Source of the DNA: Bacteroidales bacterium UBA3754
GTDB taxonomy: Bacteria; Bacteroidota; Bacteroidia; Bacteroidales; UBA1715
Direction: 5' to 3'
Assembly: GCA_002371705.1 (NCBI GenBank)
Contig: DFGI01000036.1
Span: 3,530 to 31,455, forward strand
Length of the DNA: 27,926 nt
Both the position numbers and the translations under genes were made by a program. The number at the start of each line of letters is the position of its first letter. Within the stretch, counting starts at the first letter, position 1. Shown here one piece after another: positions 23,395 through 27,926 of the stretch. Below the pieces are notes generated by a model that had not been told where the DNA came from, searched no databases, and saw only the letters and a list, made by a program, of their open reading frames with translations.

Positions 23395-24357
23395 TTAATA
23401 ATGAACTGGATATTTTGGATTACTATTTTTAGAGTTCGTATGTTCACTCTTCTTGAGTTTCATACCATTTTGATTTCCACTACTTGTGGTGTATTTTCTC
23501 TTTGTCGCTAACGAATTCGTGTGTGAACTCTTAACCTGAGTACGTCCACCATTCGTGTAATGACGTTTAGAACTATTTGCACGTTTGCGATATGATGAAG
23601 TCGTTTTGTGCAGATTTTTAGACGATTTGTTTCTGTGCTTCTGTGCTTTTTTGGTTGCGCCACTCTTAGCTCTACCGCCACCATAGGATTTGCTTGTGCC
23701 GCCGATTTCGTATGTGGCGCCAACTAAAAATACAAGGTAAGAGTCTTGGATTTTGTGGTCTGTGTTATTTGATGGGTGTGCGTCAAGGGCGTCGGTAAAT
23801 GTTAAATCCCAGGTCCCTTCTGCAAAAACATGTACAGGACCGATGTCAATTCCTGCACCAACACCTAATGGGTATATTGTAGCAGTCGCGGAAGTGTCAC
23901 ATTTTACGACACCAGTTTTTGTGTTATGCCATTCAGAATGATACGAAACTCCTCCAATACCAGCTAAAGCATACGCAGAGAATGGGAAGTCCGCTCCCAA
24001 AATGCATTTTAACACATCAAGTTTCAAATCAAAGTGATAATCGAAAAAATTCCCTTCAAAAGCTTGGTTCATTGGTTTTGATGCCATATCAAGCTGTTTT
24101 TCTCCCCATAATTTACCGTACGAACCAGCCAAACGGGCGTTAATGCCAGGATAAAGGATTTTTTCAACGGCAAGTCCAAAATCATAACGGGTATCACCAA
24201 TTCGATTGTCATCAGACGTAGGTGTATGCATAATATCTCCCGCAAACGAAGTCGCTCCACCAAAGCCTCCAATGCACCAACCTTCTTTTCCCCACGATTG
24301 GGCGCTTGCTCCTGTCGCAAGCATTAGACTGAGTAGTATGAGATATAACTTCTTCAC
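23395..24357 (-). CDS. Outer-membrane beta-barrel protein with long basic tail
   Basis: The protein has 320 residues and probably starts with GTG at 24357. A signal peptide ends GASAQ (residues 1-20). Residues 21-220 are Gly- and aromatic-rich alternating strands (GGFGGATSFAGDI, DFGLAVEKILYPGINARLAG, VFLVGATYEIGG), as in small outer-membrane barrels of the porin/OmpA-barrel type. Residues 221-320 form a disordered Ser/Thr/Asn/Lys/Arg-rich tail with 25 Lys or Arg and a single acidic residue. The tail follows the last strand, so it should lie in the periplasm, where it might bind peptidoglycan or LPS phosphates; this is inference. Two Cys (118 and 153) may pair. Confidence 0.82.
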   Translation of the reverse strand: MKKLYLILLSLMLATGASAQSWGKEGWCIGGFGGATSFAGDIMHTPTSDDNRIGDTRYDFGLAVEKILYPGINARLAGSYGKLWGEKQLDMASKPMNQAFEGNFFDYHFDLKLDVLKCILGADFPFSAYALAGIGGVSYHSEWHNTKTGVVKCDTSATATIYPLGVGAGIDIGPVHVFAEGTWDLTFTDALDAHPSNNTDHKIQDSYLVFLVGATYEIGGTSKSYGGGRAKSGATKKAQKHRNKSSKNLHKTTSSYRKRANSSKRHYTNGGRTQVKSSHTNSLATKRKYTTSSGNQNGMKLKKSEHTNSKNSNPKYPVHY

Positions 24358-24379
24358 CTATAAATAAAATTTGGGTTTG

Positions 24380-24409
24380 CAAAAATACGAATTAATTTGT
24401 CTTAACAAA
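24380..24409 (-). promoter_or_regulatory. Bacteroidota-type promoter for the OMP gene
   Basis: Minus strand: TTTG (24406-24409), 18-base spacer, TATTTTTG (24380-24387), 22 bases before the GTG start. Confidence 0.7.
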
Positions 24410-24447
24410 ATAAATTAATGCTTTTGGCATATTTTTATGAATTATTT

Positions 24448-24603
24448 TTATAGTAAACCGTCTTCATAATCGTCCACTAAATCAGTTAAATGTTGTAATT
24501 CCTCGTATTCGGGTGTATCTTTCTTCGCATTGAATAATTCGTCAATTCGTTGCAAAACTTTTCGATACTCTTCTTCCGATGTGATTTTTTCTATGTCCAT
24601 CAT
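24448..24603 (-). CDS. Small protein resembling the N-terminal part of HigA-type antitoxins
   Basis: The protein has 51 residues from the ATG at 24603 (a second ATG follows at once). The helical sequence ITSEEEYRKVLQRIDELFNA, then TPEYEELQHLTDLVDDYED, resembles the region that precedes the helix-turn-helix in HigA-like antitoxins, but no DNA-binding domain follows before the stop. No toxin gene adjoins it. It starts two bases after the DUF4380 gene and is probably the last gene of that operon. It could be a free-standing small protein or a remnant; function unknown. Confidence 0.65.
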   Translation of the reverse strand: MMDIEKITSEEEYRKVLQRIDELFNAKKDTPEYEELQHLTDLVDDYEDGLL

Positions 24604-24605
24604 TT

Positions 24606-25502
24606 CTAATCTTTTTTTGTTATATGCCAAACTTCCCACGACTGCATTTGTTCTCCTACAGCAAGAGTTGTATAAGGAGAGTGATATTCTATTTCCAATA
24701 AATCGTTCCCTTCGCCATGTTCGGTATGATTGTATATTTCTACCAAGCCTTGCTCTGGATGAATTTGTTCTTTTGTATGTAAATCAAACCAAATTTGAAA
24801 CGTGAATTGCCCTGTTTCAATTGATATTTGTGGGCTCTTCGGATAAATAAATGTCTTTGAACTTCGTTCCGAGAACTCTTTTGATGGCTTTTGTGGGCAA
24901 TACGAAAAGGTGCCTTCGTTTATTTCATAGGGCATCTCTGTTGATTGTTCCGAAATAACGGGAACTACTCGAATATTATTCGCCGATGCGGCAACCGACA
25001 TTTTACACATTCCGTCGAAACGGGTGTTGTGCCATATATCCCACGAACATGGTTTATTACCTGTGTTTTGAACAGTTGCTTGTACAAATACACTTCCATC
25101 AGGATTTATGGCAATTTCTTTTTCTATGGAAACGCCTGAAATAGGGCTATGGGGACCTTTCAGGTGAATTGCAGTGTCGTTTTTTTGTACAACTGTGTAT
25201 TCTGCAATATATAAATACGGGTCGGGAGGCCAATCGGCGGCGGCACGTCTTCGTTCTTCGTTTAATGATTGATGAATCCACCATTCTTTTTGTGGACCAA
25301 GCCACACTGTATGTCCGCAATAGGGTACAAAATCGGTGTTTTCGTTAACGAAGGGCTTTTTCTTTATGTCCCATAAATCTGGATTTGATTTTATAAGATT
25401 TGAGGAACCATCTTTGGATACAAACACGATTGTTCCACCGATTTCAGGTAACACACCGACAGTTATTCCTGCATTTGATATATATTGAACGCTAGAACCC
25501 AT
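24606..25502 (-). CDS. DUF4380 protein with galactose-mutarotase-like fold
   Basis: The protein has 298 residues and no signal peptide. It reads as an all-beta protein: PEIGGTIVFVSKDGSSNLI near the N-terminus, GHTVWLGPQKEWW, an EKEIAINPDGSVFVQATVQN strand pair, WDIWHNTRFDG, and the closing LEIEYHSPYTTLAVGEQMQS and WEVWH, all as in DUF4380 proteins that share the sugar-binding beta-supersandwich of aldose epimerases. No enzymatic activity can be assigned. Its ATG directly abuts the stop codon of the esterase-like gene, so the two are translated from one message. A role with a glycan or polysaccharide is possible, which is inference. Confidence 0.85.
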   Translation of the reverse strand: MGSSVQYISNAGITVGVLPEIGGTIVFVSKDGSSNLIKSNPDLWDIKKKPFVNENTDFVPYCGHTVWLGPQKEWWIHQSLNEERRRAAADWPPDPYLYIAEYTVVQKNDTAIHLKGPHSPISGVSIEKEIAINPDGSVFVQATVQNTGNKPCSWDIWHNTRFDGMCKMSVAASANNIRVVPVISEQSTEMPYEINEGTFSYCPQKPSKEFSERSSKTFIYPKSPQISIETGQFTFQIWFDLHTKEQIHPEQGLVEIYNHTEHGEGNDLLEIEYHSPYTTLAVGEQMQSWEVWHITKKD

Positions 25503-27224
25503 TTACAAACAAATTATTAATGTAACCAACACACCAACTCCAATTACTGCCGCCGATGTGGCTGCAAGTTTATAAATCCACGGCATCCGCAATGTGTTGG
25601 AATTGTCGTTCCCATTCAAATAATATTTTGGTAGCGACTCCAGTCGTTTACGCTGTGCCGCCATTGGGTCTTTTACCATTTTGCATTCCTTGTCTTGAAT
25701 GTACATTGTTTGCCGAGTTTTTTCGTTAAACGGTTCCCAAGCAATTTTATCAGTGCTTGGATTTCCCGTTTTGATGAAATTTATCCACAAAGATTGTACC
25801 ATTTTTGCCATTGACGAATCAACTGATTCTTCATCAAATATGTTTTGGTCAAGATTATTTAATACGAACGGCAATTCAACTCCTTGACAGGCTTTCAAAT
25901 TCTTTTTAGTTGAGGGATATGTCCAATAATACATATATGTATTGGCATTTTTCTTTGAATTTGCAACAGCTTGATTGGTTGCAGGAATCCGATAAACCAC
26001 ATCATTATAATAATCGGAGATACGCCATACTTTTTTCGTTTTTCGACGGTTGATGAACTCGTCAGAAATTTTTCGGTCAATATCCTGCATTGTGCTGGTA
26101 TTATTGCTGAACAGAATAGGTAGCATCATTTTATAGGCAGCCATACCGCCCACTTCGGTTATCCAATAACGAAATTCGTCAGCATTTGTTCCAATAAGCA
26201 TGTCAACATCCATTTCTGAAGATTCGTATGCTCCATACAAATCTTCGGGAAGAACAAAACCGTCGCGCATTGGATAATTCGCGTATCCATTCAGGTTTTC
26301 GTTGATTTTTTTCAATTCGTCTGTTGATAATTTCAACAAATCAGCCATACAAGTTGCTTTGGTTTCTTTAAGCAATAATTTTGTGAGTGGCTGGCATTCT
26401 AACTTGCTGTATGTCAACGCTACTGTGCCGCTTTCGATTATCACACGGCGCATAAGACCACGAGCTTGTTCCATAATGGTAAGCAACGAAACGCAACCAG
26501 CTCCGGAACCTTGACCACAGAGAGTTACATTCGCTGGGTCGCCGCCGAAAGCAGCAATGTTTTTCTGAATCCATTTTAATGCCTCAATTTGGTCGAGTAG
26601 TCCGAGGTTGCAACTTTCTTTATATTCGCCAACTGAATCGACAGCCCACAAATCTATAAATCCCATTATGCCAGTACGATAGCCAATCGTCACATAAATC
26701 ACATCGGGGTGTGCTTCCACAAAATTTTGACCATCGTACAATGGGTCGGATGTGCCGCCCCAACCATATGAGCCGCCGTGAATAAACACAACAACGGGAA
26801 GATTTTGTAATGTGTCATTCGCGTGGGTCCAAACGTTCAAATACAAACAATCTTCGCCCTGTTCATAGTATGAAGCCAATTCTGAGGCCCATTCTGTTTG
26901 TATTGGCGATTTTCCATAATAATATGCTTGCCGCACTGTTGTATCGGGTAATGCTTCGGCAGCTGGCCTCCAACGCAAATCGCCCACAGGCTGTTGTGCA
27001 TACGGAATACCTTTATATATTCTTATTCCGTTTTGTTGCGTCCCAACAAAAATTCCATTATTGCATGTTACAGCAAGTGAGTCGGCATATTCTCCTGTGA
27101 TGACTTCATTTTCCCCATACAAATTCATCATATAGGTTTTGTCATCATTGGCACAAAACGCCATTGCATTGGCAAAACACGCCAAACCGACAAGGAACAC
27201 TATCTTAAAAAATCTCATCAACAT
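25503..27224 (-). CDS. Cholinesterase/carboxylesterase-fold pseudoenzyme with C-terminal membrane anchor
   Basis: The protein has 573 residues and is clearly of the type B carboxylesterase family: GIRIYKGIPYAQQPVGDLRW (66-85), EDCLYLNVW (124-132), oxyanion-loop IHGGSYGWGG (148-157), VTIGYRTGIMGF (178-189), and NLGLLDQIEALKWIQKNIAA (206-225). The nucleophile elbow, normally GESAG, reads GQGSG at 237-241, so Gly239 replaces the catalytic Ser. The His motif, normally HGxEL, reads QGVEL (447-451), so Gln replaces the catalytic His. Glu350 (ADEF) is kept. Residues 1-24 are a signal peptide; about 550-573 are a hydrophobic helix at the extreme C-terminus. The protein is probably anchored with its large domain outside the cytoplasm. 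I infer a binding rather than a hydrolytic role. The start could also be the ATG at 27218. Confidence 0.9.
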   Translation of the reverse strand: MLMRFFKIVFLVGLACFANAMAFCANDDKTYMMNLYGENEVITGEYADSLAVTCNNGIFVGTQQNGIRIYKGIPYAQQPVGDLRWRPAAEALPDTTVRQAYYYGKSPIQTEWASELASYYEQGEDCLYLNVWTHANDTLQNLPVVVFIHGGSYGWGGTSDPLYDGQNFVEAHPDVIYVTIGYRTGIMGFIDLWAVDSVGEYKESCNLGLLDQIEALKWIQKNIAAFGGDPANVTLCGQGSGAGCVSLLTIMEQARGLMRRVIIESGTVALTYSKLECQPLTKLLLKETKATCMADLLKLSTDELKKINENLNGYANYPMRDGFVLPEDLYGAYESSEMDVDMLIGTNADEFRYWITEVGGMAAYKMMLPILFSNNTSTMQDIDRKISDEFINRRKTKKVWRISDYYNDVVYRIPATNQAVANSKKNANTYMYYWTYPSTKKNLKACQGVELPFVLNNLDQNIFDEESVDSSMAKMVQSLWINFIKTGNPSTDKIAWEPFNEKTRQTMYIQDKECKMVKDPMAAQRKRLESLPKYYLNGNDNSNTLRMPWIYKLAATSAAVIGVGVLVTLIICL

Positions 27225-27235
27225 AATCTACGTTA

Positions 27236-27243
27236 CAAATGTA
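27236..27243 (-). promoter_or_regulatory. -7 box for the esterase-like operon
   Basis: TACATTTG on the minus strand, 11 bases before the ATG. The -33 region is poor. Confidence 0.5.
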
Positions 27244-27315
27244 TAATTTTTTTGCGTATTTTTTTCACATTTCCGCCTCTTACGAAAATTTATCTTTCAA
27301 CAATTAAGAAACATA

Positions 27316-27345
27316 TTGCTGAATGTTCAAAAAATACTACCTTTA
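27316..27345 (+). promoter_or_regulatory. Promoter for the saccharopine-dehydrogenase-family gene
   Basis: TTG (27316-27318), 19-base spacer, TACCTTTA (27338-27345), one base off the -7 consensus and 22 bases before the ATG. Confidence 0.6.
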
Positions 27346-27367
27346 TCAAAAATTTAAATCTACTATA

Positions 27368-27926
27368 ATGGCAAAAGTTCTTATCATTGGTGCTGGCGGT
27401 GTAAGTCAGGTAGTTACGTTCAAATGTGCTCAATATCCGGAGGTGTTTTCCGACATTATGTTGGCAAGCCGCACAAAGTCGAAATGCGATAAAATTGCGG
27501 CTATCATCGAAGAAAAACTTGGTAGAAAAATTCAGACTGCCCAAATTGACGCCGAAGATGTTCCTGCATTGGTGCAGTTGATTAAATCGTTCCAACCGAA
27601 ATTGGTCATCAACGTGGCGTTGCCATATCAAGATTTGTGCATAATGGACGCTTGTCTTGAAGCAGGTGTAAACTATATGGATACAGCCAATTACGAGCCG
27701 AAAGACGTGGCTAAGTTTGAATACAGCTGGCAATGGGCATATCAAGATAAATTCAAGGAGAAAGGTTTGACGGCAATTCTCGGTTGCGGTTTTGATCCGG
27801 GACAAAGCCAGATTTATACTGCATATTTGGCAAAACACTATTTCGACGAAATCCACTATCTTGACATAGTTGACTGCAACGGTGGTGACCACGGGAAGGC
27901 GTTTGCCACGAACTTCAACCCCGAAA
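27368..27926 (+). CDS. Saccharopine dehydrogenase family protein, probably carboxynorspermidine synthase (partial)
   Basis: The gene starts with ATG at 27368 and runs off the right edge; 186 codons are visible. A Rossmann NAD(P)-binding start VLIIGAGGVSQVV (residues 4-16), then MLASRTKSKCDKI, PKLVINVALPYQDL, GVNYMDTANYEP and GCGFDPGQSQIYTAYLAKHY, match the saccharopine dehydrogenase family. In Bacteroidota the closest members are carboxynorspermidine (carboxyspermidine) dehydrogenases of polyamine synthesis, whose partner nspC often lies nearby; that partner cannot be seen here. A minus-strand open frame over the same bases is a shadow. Confidence 0.9.
   Translation, partial: MAKVLIIGAGGVSQVVTFKCAQYPEVFSDIMLASRTKSKCDKIAAIIEEKLGRKIQTAQIDAEDVPALVQLIKSFQPKLVINVALPYQDLCIMDACLEAGVNYMDTANYEPKDVAKFEYSWQWAYQDKFKEKGLTAILGCGFDPGQSQIYTAYLAKHYFDEIHYLDIVDCNGGDHGKAFATNFNPE

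Noticed and set aside
24448..24603. Toxin-antitoxin module
   Set aside because: Only an antitoxin-like N-terminal region is present, without a helix-turn-helix or adjacent toxin gene.
27290..27892. 200-residue open frame on the minus strand
   Set aside because: It lies antisense to the clearly recognisable saccharopine-dehydrogenase-family gene that starts at 27368 and has no family-like sequence or signal peptide.

Overview
The window looks like a chromosomal segment from a Bacteroidota bacterium, most likely of the order Bacteroidales. The grounds are: promoters of the Bacteroidota type (a -7 box TAnnTTTG with a TTG or TTTG element about 18-20 bases upstream) in front of many genes; a probable type IX secretion tail on the first protein; the gene order ftsX - DUF3098 - uppP - truB - queA, which is characteristic of that phylum; and families such as SiaC/DUF1987 and DUF4380. 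Coding density is high. No rRNA, tRNA, CRISPR array, phage or transposase gene was found.

Layout. 90-3817 (+): two surface or secreted proteins, the second a 999-residue adhesin-like protein with a shaft of 15-residue repeats, three Ig-like domains and a FISUMP/C-type-lectin-like tip. 3919-9232 (-): a tightly packed seven-gene operon ftsX, DUF3098, uppP, truB, queA, GT2 glycosyltransferase, ung, with spacings from an 8-base overlap to a 3-base gap. 9424-10520 (-): two small proteins of unknown function. 10587-16158 (-): lipoprotein, UbiD-family decarboxylase and a large propeller-Y_Y_Y-SpoIIE phosphatase sensor, read in that order. 16381-17223 (+): a probable lipoprotein whose last ~50 codons carry the signature of a diversity-generating retroelement (DGR) variable region, followed by about 650 bases of non-coding hairpins and dispersed repeats. 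17872-20496 (-): gmhA, siaC, then a leucine attenuator with leader peptide and leuA. 20583-23312 (+): pgeF, a Cys-rich Spy/CpxP-like protein, a candidate SAM-responsive leader and metK. 23395-27224 (-): an outer-membrane barrel with a very basic tail, then an operon of a cholinesterase-like pseudoenzyme, a DUF4380 protein and a small HigA-N-like protein. 27368 to the right edge (+): a saccharopine-dehydrogenase-family gene cut by the window.

The most interesting points are: (1) the DGR-like variable region at 17044-17190, where 33 of the last 60 codons of the gene end in C against 6 of the preceding 60, while no reverse transcriptase or template repeat lies in the window; (2) a bacterial neuroligin-like protein (25503-27224) that has lost both the catalytic Ser (to Gly) and His (to Gln) and carries a C-terminal membrane anchor; (3) a complete leucine attenuator with a five-Leu leader peptide ahead of leuA; (4) a SAM-II-like pseudoknot leader ahead of metK; (5) an orphan SiaC switch protein with an intact Thr68 a few kilobases from a PP2C-type phosphatase that could act on it.
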